NCBI GenBank assembly: GCA_963752045.1
Contig: CAVVWN010000005.1
Coordinates: 248,001-312,000, forward strand
DNA: 64,000 nucleotides
Source: DATKDF01 sp963752045
Lineage (GTDB): Bacteria; Acidobacteriota; Vicinamibacteria; Vicinamibacterales; SCN-69-37
Direction: 5' to 3'
Part shown: piece after piece, positions 1-8,544 of the stretch
Layout: each line of letters begins with the position of its first letter
Position numbering within the stretch: position 1 is the stretch's first letter
The notes under the pieces: model-generated
Told to the model about the DNA's origin: nothing
Database searches by the model: none
The model's input: the letters and a program-made list of their open reading frames with translations, nothing else
Program-made: the position numbers and the translations under genes

Positions 1-571
1 CCACCTCGGCAAGCTTCGCCAGCACGGCATCGCCGCCCTCCCGGCGGGTGCCGGCTTCGAGCACGGAGAACTTCAGGGAGTCCTCCAGCCAGCGTCCAGA
101 CGGATCGTCGTGGATGTTGACCTTGATCGCCGGCGGGAGACTTGCGAGGAAGGTCCTGCTGAGCTGCAGGTCGCAGGCCATGAAACCGCAGATGAACCGG
201 CACGACGAGCCGCCGCCGCCGAGCTGAACGAGCTCGAGGCCCTGTCCGAGCCAGGTGCTCAGCACCGTGCTGGCATCGATGGCGCTCGAGCGCGTGCCGC
301 TGCCAAGCACATGACCGTGGCCCTGCGGGAAGGTCACCAGGTCACCGGCCGCGAGTGCCAGACGTTCGCCGCCTGCGACCTCGGCGTAGGCACTGCCGCT
401 CAGCAGCAGGTGATAGATGATGACGTGGCCGGCAGCTGGCGTGAGCAAGGGAGCGAGCACGCAGGACGCTGGCGACGTGAGACACCAAGGCTCGGAGAAC
501 TCGGCGTTGAAGTAGATCGCCGATTCGAGCCTGATGGCTCGAAGCATCTCCGAGAGCGCGTCCATCGCCAT
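1..571 (-). CDS. AraC-type regulator, N-terminal cupin part (partial at window edge)
   Basis: Translating the minus strand from ATG at 571 gives 190 codons without a stop, running off the window start. The product begins MAMDALSEMLRAIRL and continues with a cupin-like region (AEVAGGERLALAAGDLVTFPQGHGH) that matches the effector-binding cupin of AraC-family regulators of the Cupin_6 type. The DNA-binding helix-turn-helix domains would lie outside the window. A second in-frame ATG at 565 is an equally good start. Role inferred: ligand-responsive transcription factor, target unknown. It is transcribed away from the methyltransferase at 769, so the 200 bp between them probably holds divergent promoters. 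Confidence 0.75.
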   Translation of the reverse strand, partial: MAMDALSEMLRAIRLESAIYFNAEFSEPWCLTSPASCVLAPLLTPAAGHVIIYHLLLSGSAYAEVAGGERLALAAGDLVTFPQGHGHVLGSGTRSSAIDASTVLSTWLGQGLELVQLGGGGSSCRFICGFMACDLQLSRTFLASLPPAIKVNIHDDPSGRWLEDSLKFSVLEAGTRREGGDAVLAKLAEV

Positions 572-768
572 CTGGAGTCTAGCAGTCACTGCCGACGTCC
601 CGGCAAGCAAACCCGAACGCCCGGTCAAACGAAGAGATGCCGGGCGGCAGTCCGGTCAAGTAACTCGGACGCCTGGAAAAGTGCGTCCGGGTGCCCGCAT
701 CGGATAGTCAATGGCGAACCCGACATCGGCTCGAAAGCGATGTCGAAGAAACCAGGGGAGACACCGTC

Positions 769-1593
769 ATGACCGTGATTGCCGCTCCGAGCGATGTCGC
801 TGCGCTCAAGGCCCGCTTGAAGGCAACCTGGATGGCCGGTGATTACGACTACTTCTCGCGCTACATGGAATCGGGCGCCGCCGAGTTCCTGGACCGGATC
901 GGCATCGAGCCGGGCACGACGCTGCTCGACGTGGCCTGCGGATCCGGCCAGGTAGCGCTCATCGCCGCCCGGCGCGGAGCCCGTGTGACCGGCGTGGACA
1001 TCGCGAGCAACGCGATCGTGGCCGCGCGCGGCCGGGCGAAGTCCGAGGGGCTCGACGTTCGCTTTGACGAGGGGGACGCGGAGGGCCTGCCGTATGCCGA
1101 CGCCAGCTTTGACACGGTCACGAGCGTCTACGGCGCGATGTTCGCGCCGCGGCCGGACAAAGTAGCGACCGAGCTGATTCGCGTGTGCCGTCCAGGCGGG
1201 CGGATTGCGATGGCCAACTGGACCAGGGACGGATTCGTCGGCCGCATGTTCGCGATCGTGTCGCGGTTCGCCGCGCCTCCTGGCATGCCGTCGCCCGTGC
1301 TCTGGGGCGACGAGGACGTCGTGAGCACACGCCTCGGTTCCGGCGTGTCGGATCTGAAGCTCACACGAGCCAGCCACCGGTTCGATTACCCGTTCGCACC
1401 AGCCGAGGTCGTCGAGTTCTTCCAGACGTACTACGGACCGGCAACGACGGCCTTCGCGTCGCTCGGGGAGCCGGAGCAGGCCGAGCTTCGCACCAGCCTC
1501 GTGGCGCTTTGGTCCGCGCACAACGTGGCCGATGATTCCGGGCGCACCATCGTCGATGCAGAATATCTCCAGGTTGTGGCCGTTCGCGCGTGA
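769..1593 (+). CDS. class I SAM-dependent methyltransferase
   Basis: The 274-residue product has the Rossmann motif I LLDVACGSGQVA at about residues 48-59, an acidic end to strand 2 (TGVDIA), and the post-motif region FDTVTSVYGAMF followed by RVCRPGGRIAMANW, the usual UbiE/Methyltransf_11 order. ATG at 769 is preferred over the upstream in-frame start at 691 because AGGGGAG sits about 8 bases before it and homology begins there. It transfers a methyl group from SAM to an unknown small-molecule acceptor. The gene lies head-to-head with the AraC-type regulator, which could control it (inference). Confidence 0.85.
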   Translation: MTVIAAPSDVAALKARLKATWMAGDYDYFSRYMESGAAEFLDRIGIEPGTTLLDVACGSGQVALIAARRGARVTGVDIASNAIVAARGRAKSEGLDVRFDEGDAEGLPYADASFDTVTSVYGAMFAPRPDKVATELIRVCRPGGRIAMANWTRDGFVGRMFAIVSRFAAPPGMPSPVLWGDEDVVSTRLGSGVSDLKLTRASHRFDYPFAPAEVVEFFQTYYGPATTAFASLGEPEQAELRTSLVALWSAHNVADDSGRTIVDAEYLQVVAVRA

Positions 1594-1659
1594 TCCGAAC
1601 TGCCAGCGGTTTGGCCGCCGGCCGGGAGCACGGAGCCGTCTGCCTGAAGGAGGTTAGTC

Positions 1660-2067
1660 GTGAAGTTTGCCAGGATCGTCTTCATCATGGCCGGCATCTG
1701 GGGCATCGCGGTGCTGACGCCCTTCTACTGGCTCGTTGACGTGACGGGGCGGCAGTACCAGCCGCCCCTGGAGTACCCGCACTTCTTCTACGGGTTCTTC
1801 TCGGTGGCCATCGCGTGGCAGATTGGGTTTCTGCTGATCGGGATGCAACCGGCGAGACTCCGGGCGATGATGATCCCGAGTATCGTCGAGAAAATGGGCT
1901 ACGTCGTCACGGTCACGTCACTGTACGCCCGTGGCCGAATTTCATGGAGCGATGCGCAGACGGCTGTGCCCGACTTGCTGTTCGGCCTGCTCTTCATCAT
2001 GGCGTTCAGGAAGACGCGAGCCGCAGGGCGTGCTGGCGTAAGCCAATTCAGCGAATTAGCGAATTAG
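1660..2067 (+). CDS. small membrane protein of unknown function
   Basis: The product has 135 residues, starts at GTG 1660 and has a strong AAGGAGG Shine-Dalgarno at 1647-1653. It shows about four hydrophobic segments (near residues 4-26, 44-62, 75-92 and 105-117) and no motif I can name. The last residues, SQFSELAN, are encoded by the first copies of the 8-bp tandem repeat that follows, so the native C-terminus has probably been replaced and the stop codon is contributed by the repeat. It may be co-transcribed with the methyltransferase 66 bp upstream. Confidence 0.7.
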   Translation: MKFARIVFIMAGIWGIAVLTPFYWLVDVTGRQYQPPLEYPHFFYGFFSVAIAWQIGFLLIGMQPARLRAMMIPSIVEKMGYVVTVTSLYARGRISWSDAQTAVPDLLFGLLFIMAFRKTRAAGRAGVSQFSELAN

Positions 2068-2142
2068 CGAATTAGTGAGAAACTTAGTGAGAAACCTTCA
2101 TTCACTAATTCACTAATTCACTAATTCACTAATTCACTGACC
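2041..2142. repeat. 8-bp tandem repeat array, left side of four-helix-bundle cassette
   Basis: The left half has three direct copies of GCGAATTA followed by the degenerate TTAGTGAG-type stretch. The right half has five copies of ATTCACTA/ATTCACT, the reverse-complement type of unit, so the array is itself an inverted pair. It is AT-rich in a GC-rich genome. It supplies the stop codon of the membrane protein ending at 2067 and reaches to within 6 bp of the stop codon of the four-helix-bundle gene at 2148. Confidence 0.9.
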
Positions 2143-2147
2143 CTGCC

Positions 2148-2504
2148 TCAGGACCGGTGGCGGTTGGTGGCGCGGGCTTTGACGAAGATGGCGCGGATCT
2201 GGCGGGCTTCGTCGAGCAGTCGAGTGTCTTCTTCCACATTCGGGCAGACCGTGGTCGCGATCTCGAGCCAGTAGACGGATTCGTCTGCTTCCTCGACCAC
2301 GGTCTGCAGCTTGGCGGCGAACTCGCGCCGCGACCGGGCCCGGCGCATCGCTCGGTGATTGGCGCCCACACTGCCGGCGGCCCCGGCGAGCTGGCCGGCG
2401 ATCCTCCAGACCCCCGGCACCCGCGGCAGCCGACCGACGTACCGGACGACATCAATCGCGAACTGCCTCGTCCGGCTCTCGAGGGCATCGATGCCGTCAT
2501 ACAT
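2148..2504 (-). CDS. four-helix-bundle protein (S23/IVP, Avd-like, TIGR02436)
   Basis: The 118-residue product shows the family pattern: an N-terminal LESRTRQFAIDVVRYVGRLP, then IAGQLAGAAGSVGANH at about residues 35-50, and finally EFAAKLQTVVEEADESVYWLE at about 62-82. Proteins of this family occur as intervening sequences in 23S rRNA, as Avd accessory subunits of diversity-generating retroelements, and as orphans with no known function. No reverse transcriptase or template/variable repeat pair was seen nearby, so a retroelement role is not supported. The gene is bracketed on both sides by 8-bp tandem repeats, which suggests a mobile or recombining cassette. Start is ATG 2504. Confidence 0.85.
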   Translation of the reverse strand: MYDGIDALESRTRQFAIDVVRYVGRLPRVPGVWRIAGQLAGAAGSVGANHRAMRRARSRREFAAKLQTVVEEADESVYWLEIATTVCPNVEEDTRLLDEARQIRAIFVKARATNRHRS

Positions 2505-2619
2505 GCCACCGCAGCAAGCTGCAATCCAGCTGCCAAGTCCATCAGGCCGTCAGCCGCCGGAACCGGCCACCAGTACGCACTTTCCGCGTACCTCAGGCTC
2601 TCGCCGGTACGCCATTCAC

Positions 2620-2695
2620 TCACTCGGCGATTCGCTCATTCGCTCACTTCATTCACTAATTCACTAATTCACTAATTCACTAATTCGCTGATTTG
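2620..2695. repeat. 8-bp tandem repeat array, right side of four-helix-bundle cassette
   Basis: Units of the ATTCACTA type with ATTCGCT variants run from about 2627 to 2690, the same unit as the array at 2041-2142. The stop codon of the convergent MFS gene (complement of 2680-2682) lies inside the array, so its C-terminus ends in Ala-Asn-stop just like the gene on the other side. Together with the left array it encloses only the four-helix-bundle gene. Confidence 0.9.
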
Positions 2696-3873
2696 GTAAC
2701 AGGCCTGAACAGCACCGCGAACACCACGAGAATGACGCCGGCGCCGACGGCCGGCACGATCCAGATGGACTGCCAGTCGTGGGTGCCGTCGGCGCGCAGG
2801 TACATGTCCACGACCCGTCCCGACGCGAACGCGCCGATGAAGTAGCCGATGCCGTTCGTGACGAAGTTCAGGAAGCCCTGCGCCGCGGCGCGCCGCTTCT
2901 CGCCGGCCTGCTGGTCCGTGTAGATCTGGCCGCTCACGAAGAAGAAGTCGTAGCAGATGCCGTGCAGGATGATGCCGGCGTAGATGAGCCACATCCCGCT
3001 CCCGGCATCGCCCCACCCGAACGCCACGTAGCGCAGCGCCCAGGCCGCCATGCCGATGAGCATGATGCGCTTGATGCCCCACTGCCTGAGCATGAGCGGC
3101 AGGGCCAGCATGAAGACGATCTCGCTCATCTGGCCGAACGTCTGGATGAAGGCCGGCTCGGGCGCGCCGATCTCGTTCAGGAAGGGGTTGGTGAACGCGT
3201 AGTAGAACTGCAGCGGAATGCAGAGCAGGAACGACCCGACCACGAAAACGAGGAACGCCCGGTCGCGGAGCAGCTCCAGCGCGTCGAGGCCGAGCGCGTC
3301 GCGCACCGAGAAGGGCGCGCCGGCCGCCTTCGGCGGCGTGTGCGGGAGCATGAGCGAAAACGCGGCCATCACGAGCGACGCGCCCGCCGCAAGCTGCATG
3401 GGCACGTTCAGCGCGTCGGCCCGCAGCACCTTGCCGACGATGACGCCGGCGACGATCCAGCCGATCGTGCCGAGCACGCGAATGACGGGGAAGTCCCTCG
3501 CCGGGTCGGTCACGTGGTGGAAGGCCACGGAATTGGTGAGCGAGAGCGTCGGCATGTAGCAGAGCGCGTAGCCGATGAGCAGGGGATAGAACGTGGTCCA
3601 GTCCGGCTGCTGCGCCACGAACCACATCAGCACCGCGCCGGCCAGGTGCAGCACGGCCAGGATGCGTTCGGATGCGAAGAACCGATCGGCGACGACACCG
3701 AGGAAGAACGGCGAGACGAGGGCGGCAATCGCCGTCGCGCCGTAGGCGAGGCCCACCTGGGAGCCGGTGAAGCCGAGCGTCTGGCCCAGGTACGTGCCCA
3801 TCGTGACGAACCACGCCCCCCAGATGAAGTACTGGAGGAACATCATCACGGACAGCTTGACGCGGACGGACAT
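2680..3873 (-). CDS. MFS transporter, nucleoside:H+ symporter (NupG/XapB-like)
   Basis: The 397-residue polytopic protein begins with VKLSVMMFLQYFIWGAW, the typical first helix of the nucleoside:proton symporter branch of the MFS. About 12 membrane segments can be counted, with a basic loop after helix 2 (GVVADRFFASERI). It is the last gene of a leftward operon with a DUF1080 hydrolase, a sugar epimerase and a Gfo/Idh oxidoreductase, so sugar, glycoside or nucleoside uptake is the likely job (inference). The extreme C-terminus (TKSAN) and stop codon fall in the tandem repeat array. Confidence 0.85.
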   Translation of the reverse strand: MSVRVKLSVMMFLQYFIWGAWFVTMGTYLGQTLGFTGSQVGLAYGATAIAALVSPFFLGVVADRFFASERILAVLHLAGAVLMWFVAQQPDWTTFYPLLIGYALCYMPTLSLTNSVAFHHVTDPARDFPVIRVLGTIGWIVAGVIVGKVLRADALNVPMQLAAGASLVMAAFSLMLPHTPPKAAGAPFSVRDALGLDALELLRDRAFLVFVVGSFLLCIPLQFYYAFTNPFLNEIGAPEPAFIQTFGQMSEIVFMLALPLMLRQWGIKRIMLIGMAAWALRYVAFGWGDAGSGMWLIYAGIILHGICYDFFFVSGQIYTDQQAGEKRRAAAQGFLNFVTNGIGYFIGAFASGRVVDMYLRADGTHDWQSIWIVPAVGAGVILVVFAVLFRPVTKSAN

Positions 3874-3916
3874 GGCGATTACCGGATCAGGCGGGGAACC
3901 ATTGAGCTCGACGCGA

Positions 3917-4648
3917 TCATCGCGCCGTGCGCACTTTCAGATTGCGGAACGCTATCGGCGTGCCATGGTCCTGAATGGCGATGTGGCCGGTCTTCGCCAT
4001 GCCGTACTCGGGCCACTCCCTGAACTTGCTCGCGGCCACCTTGGCCTTCCAGTCCTCGGTCCAGAGCTCGTACTCGACGATCCTCTCGCCGTTCATCCAG
4101 TGCTCGACATGCGCGCCGCGGACTACGAGGCGGGTCGTGTTCCACTCGCCGACGGGCTTGCACATTGGCTTCGACGAGGCATCGAGCGCGTAGTTGGCGC
4201 CGCAGGACGTCTCCGGCACCCGGCCGTCGCGGTGGCCGGCATCGTCGAGAATCTGCAACTCGGGGCCGCTGTAGTACGTCTGGGCCAGCCCCTCGATGAC
4301 GTGGAACATCACGCCGCTGTTACCGGCTTCGGCGGCGAGCTTCCAGTCGAATGCAAACTCGAAGTCGGTGAACTGCTCCTTCGTGATGAGGTCGCCGCCG
4401 CCTCGCGCGACCCGCGCGAGCGTGCCGTCGACAACCTGCCAGCCCGCACCGGGAGCCGGCTGGCCGAACGTGCGCCACTGGTCGATCGCCTTGCCGTCGA
4501 AGAGCAGCCGCCAGCCGGCGGCCTGCTCCTCGGCCGTGAGCGTGTTCGGGGCCTGGGCGTCCGGGGCGGCGGCCATCATCACCGGGATGGCGACAGAGGC
4601 GAGCAGCGCCGGGACGAACATCCGGGAACGACCAATTCGCGTGTGCAT
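3917..4648 (-). CDS. secreted DUF1080 / 3-keto-disaccharide hydrolase family protein
   Basis: The 243-residue product begins with a signal peptide (hydrophobic stretch VPALLASVAIPVMMAAA at about residues 12-28). A single DUF1080 concanavalin-like domain follows, with the start motif WRLLFDGKAIDQWR, the core DFEFAFDWKLAAEAGNSGVMFHV split by a turn, and the C-terminal HIAIQDHGTPIAFRNLKVR. Family members hydrolyse 3-keto-glucosides after sugar oxidation by Gfo/Idh-type enzymes. The neighbours are a Gfo/Idh oxidoreductase, a TIM-barrel epimerase and a transporter, which fits periplasmic 3-keto-sugar breakdown. Confidence 0.85.
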   Translation of the reverse strand: MHTRIGRSRMFVPALLASVAIPVMMAAAPDAQAPNTLTAEEQAAGWRLLFDGKAIDQWRTFGQPAPGAGWQVVDGTLARVARGGGDLITKEQFTDFEFAFDWKLAAEAGNSGVMFHVIEGLAQTYYSGPELQILDDAGHRDGRVPETSCGANYALDASSKPMCKPVGEWNTTRLVVRGAHVEHWMNGERIVEYELWTEDWKAKVAASKFREWPEYGMAKTGHIAIQDHGTPIAFRNLKVRTAR

Positions 4649-4663
4649 GAGTGCTCCTGTTGC

Positions 4664-4716
4664 AGGGCGGACTGAACTGCAGTCCGCCCTACGGCTTCTG
4701 CAGTCCGCCCTACGGT
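4664..4716. repeat. REP-like palindrome with 16-bp direct repeat
   Basis: AGGGCGGACT at 4664 and AGTCCGCCCT at 4681 form a 10-bp stem around a 7-base loop. A 16-bp unit, GCAGTCCGCCCTACGG, occurs at 4679 and again at 4700. The second copy contains the stop codon of the epimerase gene (4710-4712). It sits between two co-oriented operon genes, so it could act as an mRNA stabiliser or attenuator. Confidence 0.7.
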
Positions 4717-5689
4717 CTGTCGAGCGCCTTCCGGCAATACTCCAGGCACCGCCGCACTTCCGTCACGGCGTCCTGGCCACGATACTCGTATTCAATCTGC
4801 GCCGGGATGTCCCAGCGGCGGTCGCGCAGCATCTGCAGCACGTCCACGATGGGCGCATCGCCCTCGCCCCAGGGGACGTTGCGGTCGCCTTCACGCGTCT
4901 TGTCCTTCAGGTGCAGCGACGGAATCCGGTCGTGGTACTTCTCGAGGACAGGCCGCGCGTCGAACCCCGCGCCCGTGTAGTGGCCGATGTCGAGGTTGAC
5001 GGCGATCCGCCTGGAGTGCTGCTCGAGCAGGCCGGCCAAGTCGTCCGGCGTAATCGCGCCGCCAGGCGCCGTGCGCTCCTCGGAGTGGTTATGGAAGGCG
5101 ACGGTCATGTCGAACCGTTCCGCGAATGTCTCGAGCCTCGAGGCGATCGACATCGGCGACGAGACCGTCACGACGTCGACGCCAAGCGCCCTGGCCATCT
5201 CGAACGCCCGCGTGACTTCGACGTCGGTGAAGTCCGCGTCGATGCGCGGATTGTAGGCGGTGAGCGTGACTCCGGCCGTGTCGAACATCTGGCGCACGCG
5301 GCCCGGCACGTCGAGCGAGCTCTCGAGGAGCCAGCGCCGGTGGATCTCTCTCGGCCGGCGTCCCGACGGCGGCTGCGATGCAGGATCTTCAAGGTGGCTC
5401 GACCACAGCTCGCAGTACGACAGGCCGATCGACGCCATGTCCCGGATTGCCTGCTCCAGAGGCCTGTCGCGGAAGCTGTAGCTCTGCGCGCCGAGGCGCA
5501 CGCCCGCGATACGCGAGTCGGGCTTCTGCCGCGCGCCCAGGCCGACGAAGGGCGCGGCCACCAGCCCGCCGGCGACGAGCGTGGTCCATTCCCGGCGCGT
5601 CAGGCCCGTGCGGACGGAGGGGCGGGCTTCAGCCCGCCCTCGACGCCGGGCGGGCTGAAGCCCGCCCCTCCAGCGATCACGGCAAGCCT

Positions 5690-5693
<4 letters not shown>
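4710..5693 (-). CDS. sugar phosphate isomerase/epimerase family protein with Tat signal
   Basis: A TIM-barrel AP-endonuclease-2-like domain starts at VRLGAQSYSFRDRPLEQA and carries the metal-site region (TVAFHNHSEE, NLDIGHYTGAG, SLHLKDK, IEYEYRG) typical of xylose-isomerase-like sugar epimerases. GTG at 5693 is chosen because it overlaps the upstream stop as GTGA, implying translational coupling. The product is then 327 residues. A twin-arginine signal (TRREWTTLVAGGLVAAPFVG) predicts export. About 30 residues before the Tat motif are encoded by a REP palindrome pair (5616-5671) that appears inserted into the 5' end of the gene. Confidence 0.8.
5616..5671. repeat. pair of REP-like palindromes inside a 5' coding region
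   Basis: Two copies of the palindrome GGGCGGGCTTCAGCCCGCCC (one per orientation) lie head-to-head at 5618-5639 and 5649-5669. The left copy with its GGAGG flank is identical to the element at 63961-63985. Because the epimerase GTG start is at 5693, the repeat is translated as part of its N-terminal extension. Confidence 0.85.
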
Positions 5694-7324
<1,631 letters not shown>

Positions 7325-7397
7325 GTGGGCCTCCAGGCTGAGTTGGCAAACCGTGGCACGACTGGGCAGGTGTGGTCAAGCGACGAGGCCCGCCGAT

Positions 7398-7403
7398 TAC
7401 ACT
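7398..7403 (+). promoter_or_regulatory. candidate -10 box (TACACT) of a leaderless promoter
   Basis: TACACT lies directly before ATG 7404 and about 7 bases before the second in-frame ATG at 7410. If it is the -10 element, the transcript would start at or next to 7410, giving a leaderless mRNA. No clear -35 box is visible. Confidence 0.35.
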
Positions 7404-8462
7404 ATGGCGATGACCGAACGGGCGGCCTCACCTGAACCGAGCGCGTGGCTCGGGCCGGACGTCAGCGGCCGCGACGACTGGACGCTCGTTCTGACCGGAG
7501 CGCACCGAGCCGAGGTCATCGACGCAGTGCGGCAGTCGGAGGACGCCGGGCTTCCCATTCACGGGATCACGCGCGAGCGGTTCGCCCTGCCGACGCTCGG
7601 TCCGGCGCTCGATGCGGCGCGGCGCGACGTGGTCGACGGCCGCGGCTTCGTCCTCGTGCGCGGCCTGCCCATCGAAGGGCTCGGACGAGAGCAGGTCATC
7701 CGGGCCTTTTTCGGCATCGGCACGTACTTCGGCGTGGCCAGACCTCAGAATCGCGCGGGCCACCTCATCGGTCACGTCTACGACCTCGGGGAGGACAAGG
7801 CCGACCCGAAGACGCGGCTCTACCGCACCAACGCGCGGCAGCGCTTTCACGTGGACAGCTGCGACCTGGTCGGTCTGCTGTGCCTGCAGCCGGCCCGAAG
7901 GGGTGGCGCGAGCTCCATCGTGAGCTCGACGGCGATCGTCGACGCGATTGCAAGGACGCGCCCGGACCTTGCGGCCGTTCTCGAAGCGCCATTCGTGTAC
8001 GACCGCAAGGGCGAGGTTCCCGAAGGCAAAGGGCCGCATTATCTGATGCCCATCGTGCACCGCTTCGCCGGCCGCACGACGGTCTACTTCGCGCGTGACT
8101 TCATCGACTCTGCCCAGAAGCGGTTCGACGACATCCCGCGCCTCTCTGCGGCTCAGGTGGAGGCGCTCGATATGGTCGAGCGCCTGGCCGAGAGCGAGGA
8201 GTTCCGGCTCGACATGGACTTCCGGCCCGGCGACATGCAGTTCGTCCACAACCACGTGGTGCTGCACTCGCGCACGGCCTACGAGGATTGGGACGACCCG
8301 GCGCGCAAGCGGCACCTGCTCCGGCTGTGGCTCTCGGCGCACGGCGCGCGCGCGTTGCCACCGGTCTTCGAGGAGCGCTACGGTCCGCTCGTCGAGGGGC
8401 AGCCGCGCGGCGGCATCTACGTGCCCGGCGTCGTTCCGCAGGTCGCGCTCGAGCCGGCCTGA
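7404..8462 (+). CDS. TauD/TfdA family Fe(II)/2-oxoglutarate dioxygenase
   Basis: The 352-residue product has the non-haem iron ligands in the expected order: His149-x-Asp151 in RFHVDSCDLVG and the distal His288 in HNHVVLHSRTAYED. A conserved arginine follows in RKRHLLRLWLS for 2-oxoglutarate binding. The fold is that of TauD/clavaminate-synthase-like oxygenases, and the substrate cannot be read from sequence. No Shine-Dalgarno is visible before ATG 7404; ATG 7410 could be the true, leaderless start. It is divergent from the Gfo/Idh operon, with an 80-bp shared promoter region. Confidence 0.85.
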   Translation: MAMTERAASPEPSAWLGPDVSGRDDWTLVLTGAHRAEVIDAVRQSEDAGLPIHGITRERFALPTLGPALDAARRDVVDGRGFVLVRGLPIEGLGREQVIRAFFGIGTYFGVARPQNRAGHLIGHVYDLGEDKADPKTRLYRTNARQRFHVDSCDLVGLLCLQPARRGGASSIVSSTAIVDAIARTRPDLAAVLEAPFVYDRKGEVPEGKGPHYLMPIVHRFAGRTTVYFARDFIDSAQKRFDDIPRLSAAQVEALDMVERLAESEEFRLDMDFRPGDMQFVHNHVVLHSRTAYEDWDDPARKRHLLRLWLSAHGARALPPVFEERYGPLVEGQPRGGIYVPGVVPQVALEPA

Positions 8463-8507
8463 GCCGGGCGAATCGCGCCGGGCCCACGCGCTCGACGCCG
8501 CCTGCGC

Positions 8508-8513
8508 TACACT
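8508..8513 (+). promoter_or_regulatory. candidate -10 box (TACACT) for the S9 peptidase gene
   Basis: TACACT lies about 31 bases upstream of ATG 8545, leaving a 5' UTR of about 25 bases with the purine-rich AGAGGGGGG Shine-Dalgarno. No convincing -35 hexamer was found. Confidence 0.3.
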
Positions 8514-8544
8514 CAGCGAACCAGACCACAGAGGGGGGATCCCG

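Noticed and set aside
110..772. Open frame of 220 codons on the plus strand
   Set aside because: It is antisense to a clear cupin/AraC reading on the minus strand and shows no domain-like sequence.
2148..2504. Four-helix-bundle gene considered as Avd of a diversity-generating retroelement
   Set aside because: No reverse transcriptase and no template/variable repeat pair is visible in the window.
2041..2695. Tandem arrays considered as a CRISPR array
   Set aside because: Units are 8 bp with no spacers, and no cas genes are present.
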